The position numbers and the translations under genes were made by a program. A stretch of 64,000 nt of DNA from Agrobacterium tumefaciens (GTDB taxonomy: Bacteria > Pseudomonadota > Alphaproteobacteria > Rhizobiales > Rhizobiaceae). Positions 10,079 to 18,656 of the stretch are shown one piece after another. The DNA is taken from positions 100,531 through 164,530 of the forward strand of contig NZ_CP115844.1 of NCBI RefSeq assembly GCF_013318015.2, written 5' to 3'. How positions within the stretch are numbered: the stretch's first letter is position 1; each line of letters begins with the position of its first letter. Below the pieces are notes generated by a model. The model saw only the letters and a list, made by a program, of their open reading frames with translations, had not been told where the DNA came from and did not search any database.

Positions 10079-10369
10079 ATGTCAAATAAAAGTTTAAACC
10101 AAGAAGCAGATCTGAATGAATTTCGCCAGCAACTCGACGCGGTGGATACGGCCATACTAAAGTTGGTGGCGGAGCGTATGGGAATTGTTCACCGTGTAGG
10201 CCTTTTAAAGAAACAGGTAGGATTACCTGTCATGCAGCCACAGCGGGTGGCGGCTGTTCTAGACAGTCGGGCCAAAGTCGCGCAAGGACTCGGTATCAAT
10301 CCAGATGTTGCGAGACACATTTGGGATATTCTAATCAAGGAAGCTTGTCGTCTAGAGGAGGCGGTTTAA
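10079..10369 (+). CDS. AroQ-fold mutase, likely 4-amino-4-deoxychorismate mutase
   Basis: A 96-residue all-helical chorismate-mutase-type protein. LNEFRQQLDAVD in helix 1 aligns with the catalytic-arginine helix of AroQ; AERM follows, then LPVMQPQRVAAV and a final EACRLEEAV. The glutamate after the conserved arginine in E. coli mutase is valine here. The MQPxR and E-x-CRLE motifs resemble the PapB/CmlD mutases as I remember them, and pyruvate lyase PchB is a more distant alternative. The ATG at 10079 has AGGGAAAG upstream and is preferred to an earlier TTG. With the aminodeoxychorismate synthase it would give 4-amino-4-deoxyprephenate, a precursor of 4-aminophenylalanine. No TyrA-like PapC is visible in the window. 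Confidence 0.8.
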   Translation: MSNKSLNQEADLNEFRQQLDAVDTAILKLVAERMGIVHRVGLLKKQVGLPVMQPQRVAAVLDSRAKVAQGLGINPDVARHIWDILIKEACRLEEAV

Positions 10370-10421
10370 GGTTTAGCGGGTATTTATCCCCGTCCTCAAA
10401 AGCGTGCTCAGGAAACACCCT

Positions 10422-11474
10422 GTGAAGCCATTTGCATTTGAAAACGACACTATGCTTCTCCCTGTCGACATAATTGGCGACGGGGACAAAGCGCAGGTGG
10501 TGCTTTTTCGCCTCCCGCGAATTTATTTCCGGGATCCGTTCTTTGTTGAAACGCTGTATCGCTTCACCGATGTCTTATATCCGGTGCGATCGCAAGACCA
10601 TGGCTCGCATTGGGCGTCGCCCTTTACCCCGCAACTGGCATATAATCCCGTTGACCCGCGGCTAGTGCGCATGACGATCCCCGAGTTTGTGCGGTACTCG
10701 GATGAATTAGATATACGTTCAATGGAGACCTTCTTCGTTTTCCATATGTCTCGCTGCGGTTCCACTCTGCTGACGCAGATGTTGTCATCCTCAGATCGGT
10801 TCTTTGTCGTTTCTCAACCAATTATAGTCAATTCTGTGCTTGAGAGAAACTACAAGGGTTCGCTTGGTGTTCGCTCTGCACTTACCCGGGCAGTCCTGCG
10901 ATGTTTAGTTGCTTGCGCACCGCGTCCAAGCCGGTATGCTGTGATTAAATTTGAGAGTTGGAATGCGCTTTATCTTGGAGAAATTCTTCGGACCGGCGTA
11001 GCCCAGAAGTGGGCGTTCCTTCATCGCGACGGTGTAGAAGTAATGGTTTCAATCGCTGCGATGTCACCGTTGTGGCTACGAAACCGGGATCGGATCGAAC
11101 CCGCTATCAGCCAGCACATTCGGTTCGATGGTGATGAAGAAGCCGTTCGACTTGGTTCCGACAAGGAGTACTGCGCGCGAATGCTTGGTGCATTTTGTCT
11201 GGCTGCTGCACAGAAACGTAGTTCTCACGCGACTTACATAGATTACAGGTCATTACCTGGCGCAATATTCCCACTGCTCTCCGAGCGCTGGGGAGTATTG
11301 CTATCATCAACTGAAATCGACACAATGGTTAGGCGTGCAGAGCGGCACTCAAAAGATCCGGCACAAGTATCTCCCTTTGTCCCAGATAGCCATTCTAAAC
11401 GACAAAAAGCCGATGCTGAACAAATATCGCTTGCGGGGAAATTCATTGAGCCGTTTAGAGCCCGCCTTTTCTGA
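10422..11474 (+). CDS. Sulfotransferase-family protein
   Basis: About 350 residues. The core has MSRCGSTLLTQML, a P-loop-like 5'-phosphosulfate-binding motif, followed by VIKFESWNAL and FLHRDGVEVMVS, which corresponds to the 3'-phosphate-binding strand and helix. The N-terminal 100 residues are an extra domain that I do not recognise. GTG at 10422 has AGGAAA about nine bases upstream; another GTG at 10404 lacks a ribosome-binding site. Third gene of the 8668-11886 unit. PAPS could come from the cysD-cysNC genes of this locus, but some family members act on other nucleotides, so sulfation is inferred. Confidence 0.75.
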   Translation: MKPFAFENDTMLLPVDIIGDGDKAQVVLFRLPRIYFRDPFFVETLYRFTDVLYPVRSQDHGSHWASPFTPQLAYNPVDPRLVRMTIPEFVRYSDELDIRSMETFFVFHMSRCGSTLLTQMLSSSDRFFVVSQPIIVNSVLERNYKGSLGVRSALTRAVLRCLVACAPRPSRYAVIKFESWNALYLGEILRTGVAQKWAFLHRDGVEVMVSIAAMSPLWLRNRDRIEPAISQHIRFDGDEEAVRLGSDKEYCARMLGAFCLAAAQKRSSHATYIDYRSLPGAIFPLLSERWGVLLSSTEIDTMVRRAERHSKDPAQVSPFVPDSHSKRQKADAEQISLAGKFIEPFRARLF

Positions 11475-11496
11475 TAGCTGGAATGAGAAGACCAGC

Positions 11497-11886
11497 ATGA
11501 TTGTTGTAGTCGATACTGAATGCATTCTGTGCAGTCGTGCGGTCGACTTTATTCTCAGAAGGGAAGCTGATGAGAAGATGACCTTCGTCGCCGCGGCATC
11601 GATGCGAGCAGAGCCCATTCTGGCTCAATTTGCAAACCTACCGATCGTGCCAAGCGAAACCCTTCTTGTCGTTAGTAATGGAAGGTTGCTAACTCACTCC
11701 TCAGCGGTTCTTGAAATAGCGTCGCATCTGAGATTTCCGTGGAACCTCATAACTTGCATGCGCGTTCTGCCGGTCCGCTTGAGAGATGGTATCTATCGTA
11801 AAGTTGCGCTTAAACGTTACCGATGGTTCGGGCGTGCCTCCTGCTACCTGCCCTCAGAGAAAAACCGCACTCGCTTCCATTTGTAA
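11497..11886 (+). CDS. DCC family (DUF393) thiol-disulfide oxidoreductase-like protein
   Basis: A 129-residue protein. DTECILCSRAVDFILRRE near the start matches the D-x-x-C-x-x-C motif of DUF393, and YRWFGRASCYLP near the end matches the family's C-terminal signature. It should adopt a thioredoxin-like fold. ATG 11497 is preferred because GAGAAG lies just upstream and the protein then begins directly at the first strand (MIVVVDTEC); the frame is open further upstream through the end of the sulfotransferase gene. Such proteins are often next to or fused with HTTM proteins, as here at 8668. The reaction is not established for the family. Confidence 0.8.
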   Translation: MIVVVDTECILCSRAVDFILRREADEKMTFVAAASMRAEPILAQFANLPIVPSETLLVVSNGRLLTHSSAVLEIASHLRFPWNLITCMRVLPVRLRDGIYRKVALKRYRWFGRASCYLPSEKNRTRFHL

Positions 11887-11890
11887 TATT

Positions 11891-13282
11891 TCATTGCTTC
11901 TGCCCTGTTATCTCGTCTGTTATCTGCTTCAACAGTAGCTGCGGCTTGTAGCCGAGGCGGTCGGGGGTTAGGCCCATTCGAAGCAGCACGAGGTTAAGCG
12001 AGGGCACGATAGCCATACTCTGACCGTCATGGCCCTCCAGCCAGAACGTATCGGCCGGTACTCCAGCGTCTACATTCCTCTGTCCGTCGGGGGCAGCGAC
12101 CCACGCTTGGGCCTGAGTATACCGGCTGCCCGAACGCTGCGGAGTTTTAATCGCGTTCATGAAGTCTTGAGACAAGAAGCGCTGCCCCTTCCAAACACCA
12201 TCCTGAAGAAGAAATTGTCCTAGCCGAGCCCAATCGCGTGCGGTTGCGTAGAGATAGGTACCGCCGGCAAACGTACCTCTGGCGTCTTGTTCTAGTACCG
12301 CACTAGCCATTCCAAGAGGGCCGAAAAGTGCACCGGTGGGATAGGCAAATGCCTCCCGTCTATCCCCGACACGATCCATCCAGACTGCAGAAAGCAAGAC
12401 CGATGTGCCACTCGAGTAATTGAAGTGTGCTCCTGGTGCCGTTACAAGCTTCGCTGATATTGGGAGAGACACCATATTCGGCTCCAGATACAGCATACGC
12501 GTAGCATCGGTGACGCTTCCATAGTTTTCGTTGAATGCGAGGCCGCTCCGCATTGTCAGTAAGTCACTCAGTTTTATTTTAGAACGATCGTCATATTGCC
12601 ATTGTGGAAAAAGGCTCGTATCCGAGGTGTTGAGTTTGCCGGTATAAACGAGGCGTCCGACAAGAAGGGCATTGACGGTTTTGGTCATCGACCAACCCAA
12701 GAGGCGTGTCTTAGGGTTGAAGCCGGGACCATAACGTTCCGCAATAATTCGACCATTGTGCACCACTATAACTGCGCGCATTCTCGGTCCCGTCAAACCT
12801 TCGTTGTCGAGCAGATCTAGAACAGCATTCGGGCTTTGCGCCAAAACAGTGTCGCCGTCTGGCCAAGTACGAGTATTCGAATCCGGCACCTCTGGCTCGA
12901 TGAAAGGAACCGCATTTAGTGCGGCTGCGAAATCCCCGTCCGGTACAGTCGTACAGCCGGAAGCGCCACGGAACAGGGCAAAATTGGGGGCCAGGAAGCC
13001 CAGAAACGTGGACGTTACGCGTTTGTTGGAGTAGTCGACCGACACAGTTACAAACCGCAGAAGGACGTTCCCGGGAGCCTGTACATCGTCGTACAAAACT
13101 TCATTGGAATTTCGGCCTGCGAGGAAAACGTTCGAGCACACAATCTTTGCTGCGTATCCGGTCCCGACGCGGAGAAGGGCAGGCGGCGCAAGATATAACC
13201 AAATCGTCACTCCTATTGAACAAAATACCAGAGCCGTTGTCAGCGCCTTAAATGCACGTGCTAGGGACATTATTTTACTCAA
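11891..13282 (-). CDS. Membrane-anchored serine hydrolase (class C beta-lactamase family)
   Basis: A 463-residue protein with an N-terminal membrane helix (about 12-32) and a hydrolase domain (about 160-440). The SxxK motif is SMTK in LGWSMTKTVNALLVG; FNYSSGTS gives the YxS motif; EGHDGQSM is the third element. This resembles 6-aminohexanoate-dimer hydrolases and esterases rather than true beta-lactamases. It probably acts in the periplasm. Its neighbour on the same strand is a phosphopantetheinyl transferase (13348), and its stop lies four bases from the convergent DCC gene. It could trim, deacylate or open a peptide product, or have a general role. Confidence 0.85.
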   Translation of the reverse strand: MSKIMSLARAFKALTTALVFCSIGVTIWLYLAPPALLRVGTGYAAKIVCSNVFLAGRNSNEVLYDDVQAPGNVLLRFVTVSVDYSNKRVTSTFLGFLAPNFALFRGASGCTTVPDGDFAAALNAVPFIEPEVPDSNTRTWPDGDTVLAQSPNAVLDLLDNEGLTGPRMRAVIVVHNGRIIAERYGPGFNPKTRLLGWSMTKTVNALLVGRLVYTGKLNTSDTSLFPQWQYDDRSKIKLSDLLTMRSGLAFNENYGSVTDATRMLYLEPNMVSLPISAKLVTAPGAHFNYSSGTSVLLSAVWMDRVGDRREAFAYPTGALFGPLGMASAVLEQDARGTFAGGTYLYATARDWARLGQFLLQDGVWKGQRFLSQDFMNAIKTPQRSGSRYTQAQAWVAAPDGQRNVDAGVPADTFWLEGHDGQSMAIVPSLNLVLLRMGLTPDRLGYKPQLLLKQITDEITGQKQ

Positions 13283-13347
13283 AAAAATATGTGTCTATAG
13301 GTTTTGTTGGGCCGTCACAAAAGTGAAGTTTGCAACAATAGTAATTC

Positions 13348-14001
13348 TTATTCATTCGCCCTCGCCACCGCCGCGATGTAGCCTGGCGGGCTAGGGATGT
13401 TTTGCACAAGCCACCTATATTCAGATCTTTGTGCGTCAATAACCGATATGCTTTTGGGTGAAATTGAAAGTCCGTAACCGTTTGCTTTCAAAATTGCTTC
13501 TTTCCTCGTCCAAATTTCAAGAAAAGTGCGCAATTTCATTAGACTGGTCGCATTTCCAACGAGCATCTGCTCAGAAGGAGTCAGACAGTGACGGCATAAC
13601 GTATCGATGTCTTCGAGCGGTGTACAAACCTCGACATCAATTCCTACCGCGTGATAAGACGTACAAATCGCAATGATCGTGCCGGAATGAGACACGTTAA
13701 ACTCGACCGCGCCGGCATGATCGCCCCCCAATCGCGGTTTCCCAAATTCTCCCAACTCCAAGTGAATCAGACGTGGATGAACTTTTAGCTCAGATGCCAG
13801 GAGTTGCCGCAACAGATAGCGCGATAGGAGTGTGACTGAGCGTCCACGACGAAACACATGGCGATGTGCCCGCGCAAACTCTTGCTCAGTTAGAACCTGA
13901 CGGATATCCTGCGGTATTTCAATAGTTCCATCAACGTACGCTGCGATATCATAATACCGTATCGATACGCACGAAATTTCGATTTGAGCGGCGGCAATCA
14001 T
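13348..14001 (-). CDS. 4'-phosphopantetheinyl transferase, Sfp type
   Basis: A 217-residue protein with all family motifs in order: GKPRL, FNVSHSG, GIDVE and WTRKEAILKANGYGL. It moves phosphopantetheine from CoA to the carrier-domain serines of the four NRPS proteins in this locus. It is divergent from the leuC-like gene across a 428-base spacer and lies upstream of the serine hydrolase at 11891. A second, less canonical enzyme of this type is at 23344; this one has the intact histidine motif. Confidence 0.93.
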   Translation of the reverse strand: MIAAAQIEISCVSIRYYDIAAYVDGTIEIPQDIRQVLTEQEFARAHRHVFRRGRSVTLLSRYLLRQLLASELKVHPRLIHLELGEFGKPRLGGDHAGAVEFNVSHSGTIIAICTSYHAVGIDVEVCTPLEDIDTLCRHCLTPSEQMLVGNATSLMKLRTFLEIWTRKEAILKANGYGLSISPKSISVIDAQRSEYRWLVQNIPSPPGYIAAVARANE

Positions 14002-14374
14002 CAGTCAGGCTTCTCGAAGATTCGTAGATGATATGGGTGGTAGAACTATTAGCGCTAGACGGAATGAAAACGGCAACAGAGATCAACGCAAGTTCAAATT
14101 TTGCCTACCTCATTTTTAACGCGAGTAGCATGCGGCACCAGAGCGCCGCGTTAGGCTTTCTGTAGCCCGAGTGGAGCGTCGACATAAGACGGTTGACATG
14201 TTCTCAATCCCCCGGCGCACAGTGTTTTACCTGCGGATGTCCTCGATGTTCAAAAAAAACAGGCGGACGGTAGAGGTGGCTCTGCCGTTCAAAAGCTACA
14301 ACACTAACCCGATCTGAAATGATATATTGACGAATATAATTGGATCCGGCCTAGACGGCGATTCGCTGGTAACT

Positions 14375-14404
14375 GTATAAATTCTGAGTACGGCATATTT
14401 ATAC
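14375..14404. promoter_or_regulatory. Inverted repeat before the leuC-like operon
   Basis: Perfect seven-base arms GTATAAA and TTTATAC are separated by 16 bases and end 25 bases before the ATG of the leuC-like gene. The position suits an operator or a 5' leader hairpin. The rest of the 428-base spacer 14002-14429 is AT-rich, holds the divergent promoters, and shows no further gene. Confidence 0.35.
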
Positions 14405-14429
14405 GGAGTATACGCCGCCGAGGTCCTCG

Positions 14430-15854
14430 ATGTCCTTTCCGAAATCGTTCCTAGAGAAAACCTGGGCGAGCCATATTGTCAGCCCGATAGATCGCCACAC
14501 CGACCTTCTGTATATTGACAGACTATTTCTACATGAGTTGACGGGTGCAGCTACTATCCGACAATTGGAGGCCGCTAACAGATCAGCGCGACGGCCCGAT
14601 TTGGTATTTACGACGATCGATCACGTCGTAGACACACAAGAAGGGCGTACAAAGAACCAATCTCCAGCATCGTTGGGTTCACGGTTGATCGAGGAAACGC
14701 GGGTTGCTGCCAAGAAGCATGGGTTCCGGCTGTTTGATGTCGGCGACACGCGGCAAGGCATCGTACATGTAATCTCACCCGAGCTTGGAATTGCTCTCCC
14801 TGGGCTCACAGTCGTTTGCGGGGACAGTCACACCTGCACAGTTGGGGGAATAGGAGCACTCGCGTGGGGAATAGGCTCAACCGATAGCGAGCAGGTTCTT
14901 GCTACTCAATCGCTTGCAATGAAGCGGCCAAAATCAATGCGTATAACGATAACAGGGGCGCCTCCTCTCGGCGTCTCGGCTAAGGATATCGTGCTCCTAC
15001 TAACTCGCAAGATTGGCGTGAACGGTGGCATTGGCCATGCAATCGAATATGCCGGCAAAGCCGTCGAGGGTTTGGATATTGAAGCGAGGCTGACGCTTTG
15101 CAACATGACGTCAGAGCTCGGAGCCAAGTACGGGTTTGTCCCGCCCGACGACACAACGTTTCAATATCTGTATGGCAGAGAATTTTCACCAAAAGGCGAG
15201 GCTTGGGAGGATGCGGTTGGGTATTGGAAGTCAATCACCTCTGATCCAGAGGCGACTTTCGATAAGGAATTCTCTCTAGACTGTTCCGATCTGCATCCGC
15301 AGGTTTCGTGGGGAATAACTCCGCAGCAGGTAATTTCAATCGGTGAGCGAATTCCGGATCCGATGAGTATCGGTGACGCTGCGCAACGAGCGGATATGAT
15401 ACGAGCACTTTCATATATGGAGGTCCTTCCTGGCGCGGCAATCGAAGGCATTCAAATTAACGCCGCCTACATCGGTGCATGTACGAATGCCCGGTTGTCC
15501 GACTTGCGGTCGGCGGCAACCATCCTCAGGGGACGTAAGATCGCTGACGGAATCACCGCCATCTGCGTCCCTGGTTCGATGGAGACAAAAGCCCAGGCCG
15601 AGAAGGAGGGACTCGATATCGTCTTCAAGTCTGCCGGTTTCGAGTGGCATGACGCGGGCTGTGGTTTGTGCGGGCACATGGGGAATGATCGCCTGGAGCG
15701 CAAACGAGTCATCAGCACCACGAACAGAAATTTCATTGGAAGGCAGGGGCCTGGGACACGAACTCATTTAGCCAGCCCGGCAACAGTGGCAGCATCGGCC
15801 GTTGCTGGTTCAATTGCTGACGTACGCAAGATCTCGCCCGTGGAGATCATCTGA
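14430..15854 (+). CDS. LeuC-like hydro-lyase large subunit (aconitase superfamily)
   Basis: A 474-residue protein, the usual length for 3-isopropylmalate dehydratase large subunits. VCGDSHTCTVGGIGAL, IGACTNARLSDL and AGCGLCGHMGND contain the three cysteines that hold the [4Fe-4S] cluster. With the small subunit encoded next it isomerises a 2-substituted malate through the alkene. The normal CAMCLGMNPD motif is altered, which fits a substrate other than isopropylmalate. The stop overlaps the next start (ATGA), and the unit continues into an oxygenase and the sulfate-activation genes. In the context of the LeuA-like gene at 31414 I infer chain elongation of a 2-oxoacid. Confidence 0.88.
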   Translation: MSFPKSFLEKTWASHIVSPIDRHTDLLYIDRLFLHELTGAATIRQLEAANRSARRPDLVFTTIDHVVDTQEGRTKNQSPASLGSRLIEETRVAAKKHGFRLFDVGDTRQGIVHVISPELGIALPGLTVVCGDSHTCTVGGIGALAWGIGSTDSEQVLATQSLAMKRPKSMRITITGAPPLGVSAKDIVLLLTRKIGVNGGIGHAIEYAGKAVEGLDIEARLTLCNMTSELGAKYGFVPPDDTTFQYLYGREFSPKGEAWEDAVGYWKSITSDPEATFDKEFSLDCSDLHPQVSWGITPQQVISIGERIPDPMSIGDAAQRADMIRALSYMEVLPGAAIEGIQINAAYIGACTNARLSDLRSAATILRGRKIADGITAICVPGSMETKAQAEKEGLDIVFKSAGFEWHDAGCGLCGHMGNDRLERKRVISTTNRNFIGRQGPGTRTHLASPATVAASAVAGSIADVRKISPVEII

Positions 15855-16498
15855 TGACGAGATTTTACATCGTTGCAGCCGCAGTTCCATTGCTCGAAGA
15901 CAACATCGATACGGACCAAATAAGCCCCGGCACAGAGCTTATGCGATCTCCCGATGATGGATATGCCCGGTGGGGCGAGGCATTGTTCGCGACGCAGAGA
16001 TATCTCCCTGACCGCACCCCTAACCCAAGCTTCATTTTAAATGATCCGCAATGGGGTCGGGCTGAAATCTTGTTAACCGGGAAGAACTTCGGTTGCGGAT
16101 CCTCGCGTGAGTGGGCAGTCAAGGCCCTTCGCGGCTTTGGCTTTCGCGCGATTTTGGCCGTGTCCTTCGGAGAGATTTTTGCTGCTAACTGCTTTCGTCA
16201 CGGCGTGTTGCCGGTAGAGCTGCCGACAGATGTTTTGTTCCTGCTTGCTTCAGAAATCAGCCACCGCGGTGCCGGCACTTGCTTGGCAATTGACGTCGAG
16301 AGTCAAGTCATCGTTTCTCCGTCGGGACGATCTTTCCCGTTTGAGCTTCCCGAGATGCAGCGGCGAATCTTCTTGGAAGGCATCGACGAGATCACATTCG
16401 TCTCGGAATATTCGTCTGCCGTCACCGCCTTCGAACGAGCTGATCAGACAAGCAGACCATGGAAATACCCGACGGAGGCTCCCACTACCCCCACTTGA
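15854..16498 (+). CDS. LeuD-like hydro-lyase small subunit
   Basis: A 214-residue swivel-domain protein. NIDTDQI near the start and GKNFGCGSSREWA are the small-subunit hallmarks; the last motif normally reads SSREHA, so a tryptophan replaces histidine near the substrate-binding loop. It overlaps the large-subunit gene by one base, indicating translational coupling and a 1:1 complex. The 20 residues after the core are unrelated to the family norm. Substrate is not isopropylmalate with any certainty; see the large subunit. Confidence 0.88.
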   Translation: MTRFYIVAAAVPLLEDNIDTDQISPGTELMRSPDDGYARWGEALFATQRYLPDRTPNPSFILNDPQWGRAEILLTGKNFGCGSSREWAVKALRGFGFRAILAVSFGEIFAANCFRHGVLPVELPTDVLFLLASEISHRGAGTCLAIDVESQVIVSPSGRSFPFELPEMQRRIFLEGIDEITFVSEYSSAVTAFERADQTSRPWKYPTEAPTTPT

Positions 16499-16525
16499 AT
16501 CTCATGCAACTGAGGAGGCAAGCCA

Positions 16526-17608
16526 ATGCAGCACACATCGATCAACGAACCGTTTGAAACGTTAGTCGGTTGGCGTAGTCGAGATGTCGCAGATCCGAAA
16601 GTTTGGACGTATCAGATCACGAGTGAAGAGGAAGATGAGATCGAAACGGCGGTCAAAATCGCCCGTAACCTCGACAAATCATTTCATGATCTCACGACCA
16701 GTGACTTCCCGCTTCCAACCTTCGGGAAGCGCCTTCGCGAGCTTACCGATGCCCTCGAAAGTGGCCTTGGCTTCACTGTGATAAAAGGCTTGCCAATTGT
16801 CGACAAAACGGAAGATGAGGCGCGCCTAATATCGTGGGGAATAGGTCTGTATGTCGGCATTGGGCTTCCGCAGAATGACGGTGGAACGCTTATCCATGAT
16901 GTTCGGGACCGAGGTGAAACCAGCCAGCAAACGTTGCGTGGTAACGGCAGCTCGGAAGAGATTCAGTTCCATATTGATCCTTGCGATGTCGTTGGACTAT
17001 TTTGCCGGCGAGCGGCAGCCAAGGGTGGGGGCAGTAAGCTTTGCAGTTCGGTGGAAATTTGCAAACGGATAGCAGCCGAACAACCGCGGCTATTTGAGCA
17101 CCTTCGGTCTATTATACCTTTTGCAGCATTGGGTGCCGGTCAGGATAGTGCGAACGTTTACTACGTTCCTGTCTTCGGCTGGCATAAAGGTGCGTTTACT
17201 AGCCACTATTATCGCGCCAGAATTATCAAGGCATCGTCTTTACCTTCGGTGGCGCTGAGCGACGAACAGAGAGCGGCGGTCGATCTTGTTCAAGCGATGG
17301 CCAGCGATCCGGAGATGCACATGGAAATGCAACTCGAGCCGGGCGATCTCCAATTGGTGAATAACCATATCGTCTATCACTCCCGCACCGCGTATGAAGA
17401 TCACGACGACTTTGACAGGCGCCGCCACCTTTTTCGATTTTGGTTTTCTGTTCCGGGCAGTCGCGAACTGCCTGCCGAGTTCGCTGACGTATGGGGCAAG
17501 ACTAAAGCTGGCAGTGTTAGAGGCGGTGTGCGCCTCTGGGATGGGAAGTTTGACGCTGTTGACCGATATCAAGAACGCATGGCTGGTCTTCACCATATGA
17601 GTCGGTGA
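16526..17608 (+). CDS. Fe(II)/2-oxoglutarate-dependent oxygenase, TauD/TfdA family
   Basis: A 360-residue protein. The metal ligands appear as H-x-D in FHIDPCD (near residue 150) and the distal histidine in VYHSRTAYED (near 275); RRHLFRFWFSVP holds the 2-oxoglutarate-binding arginine. It probably hydroxylates an amino acid or carrier-bound residue of the peptide. GAGGAGG lies eight bases before the ATG. It is 27 bases from the leuD-like gene and 136 bases before cysD, so it belongs to the same plus-strand unit. Its sequence is clearly different from the second oxygenase at 21484. Confidence 0.85.
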   Translation: MQHTSINEPFETLVGWRSRDVADPKVWTYQITSEEEDEIETAVKIARNLDKSFHDLTTSDFPLPTFGKRLRELTDALESGLGFTVIKGLPIVDKTEDEARLISWGIGLYVGIGLPQNDGGTLIHDVRDRGETSQQTLRGNGSSEEIQFHIDPCDVVGLFCRRAAAKGGGSKLCSSVEICKRIAAEQPRLFEHLRSIIPFAALGAGQDSANVYYVPVFGWHKGAFTSHYYRARIIKASSLPSVALSDEQRAAVDLVQAMASDPEMHMEMQLEPGDLQLVNNHIVYHSRTAYEDHDDFDRRRHLFRFWFSVPGSRELPAEFADVWGKTKAGSVRGGVRLWDGKFDAVDRYQERMAGLHHMSR

Positions 17609-17744
17609 GCCAGGGGGCTTGCAGGGCCCAAACCGTATGGACATTTTTGAAACCAACCGCGAATACCGTTATGGTCTCGCGGCAGTTTCGCAAACAAATA
17701 GATTCCGAAGAGCGTAGATTGCCTCGTAGCTATGGTCGGAGACG

Positions 17745-18656
17745 ATGATGAATATTACAAACTCCGTGCATTGTCATCGGCTTGAGGCTGAAGCGATACA
17801 CGTCCTGCGCGAAGTCGCGGCAACGTTTTCCAATCCAGTCATGCTTTATTCAATAGGTAAAGATTCCTCGGTGCTGCTGCATCTGGCGAGGAAGGCATTT
17901 TATCCTGCAAGACCGCCATTTCCGCTCCTGCATATCGACACCAGATGGAAATTTAAAGAAATGATCGCCTTTCGTGACCGCGTTGCGGCCGAACTAGGTC
18001 TCGATCTCTTGGTACATACCAATATGGACGGCATCGAGCAGGGCATTTCGCCGTTTGTGCACGGTTCGACAACATATACGCACGTGATGAAAACAGTCGC
18101 GTTACGCCAGGCGATCGACAAGTATGGCTTTGACGCGGCCTTTGGTGGTGCCAGGCGCGACGAAGAGAAGTCGCGCGCCAAAGAGCGCATCCTCTCCTTT
18201 CGCAATTCGTCTCATGCCTGGGACCCGAAAGGCCAGCGACCGGAAATGTGGAAAACCTACAACACTCGCGTCAGCGCCGGGGAGACCGTTCGGGTTTTCC
18301 CGCTGTCGAATTGGACTGAATTTGACATCTGGAATTACATATTCACGGAGAATATTTCGATCGTGCCGCTGTATTTTGCTGCGATGAGGCCGGTTGTAGT
18401 GCGTGATGGCTTGCTGATCATGATGGATGATGAGCGCATGCCAATAAACAAAGGCGAAACAGTGAAGGAAATGATGGTCCGTTTCCGCACGCTCGGCTGC
18501 TATCCACTAACGGCCGCGATGGAATCCGAAGCGACGACGTCTGAAGATATCTTGCGTGAATTGCTCGCGGGACGGACGTCTGAGCGGCAGGGCCGGTTGA
18601 TCGACGGCGATGAGGCCGCCTCTATGGAGAAAAAGAAGCGTGAAGGATATTTCTGA
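17745..18656 (+). CDS. cysD: Sulfate adenylyltransferase small subunit (CysD/NodP type)
   Basis: A 303-residue protein of the PP-loop ATP pyrophosphatase family, with [13 protein letters not shown] and [13 protein letters not shown]. It forms adenosine 5'-phosphosulfate together with the CysN-type GTPase encoded next. GGAG precedes the ATG, and the gene overlaps the following one by 17 bases. In rhizobia a close pair (nodPQ) supplies PAPS for Nod-factor sulfation; no nodABC genes are present, so a role in sulfating this locus's peptide is the simpler reading. Confidence 0.94.
   Translation: MMNITNSVHCHRLEAEAIHVLREVAATFSNPVMLYSIGKDSSVLLHLARKAFYPARPPFPLLHIDTRWKFKEMIAFRDRVAAELGLDLLVHTNMDGIEQGISPFVHGSTTYTHVMKTVALRQAIDKYGFDAAFGGARRDEEKSRAKERILSFRNSSHAWDPKGQRPEMWKTYNTRVSAGETVRVFPLSNWTEFDIWNYIFTENISIVPLYFAAMRPVVVRDGLLIMMDDERMPINKGETVKEMMVRFRTLGCYPLTAAMESEATTSEDILRELLAGRTSERQGRLIDGDEAASMEKKKREGYF

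Noticed and set aside
11891..13282. Beta-lactamase resistance gene
   Set aside because: The motifs and N-terminal anchor fit the wider esterase/6-aminohexanoate-hydrolase group, not a true class C beta-lactamase.
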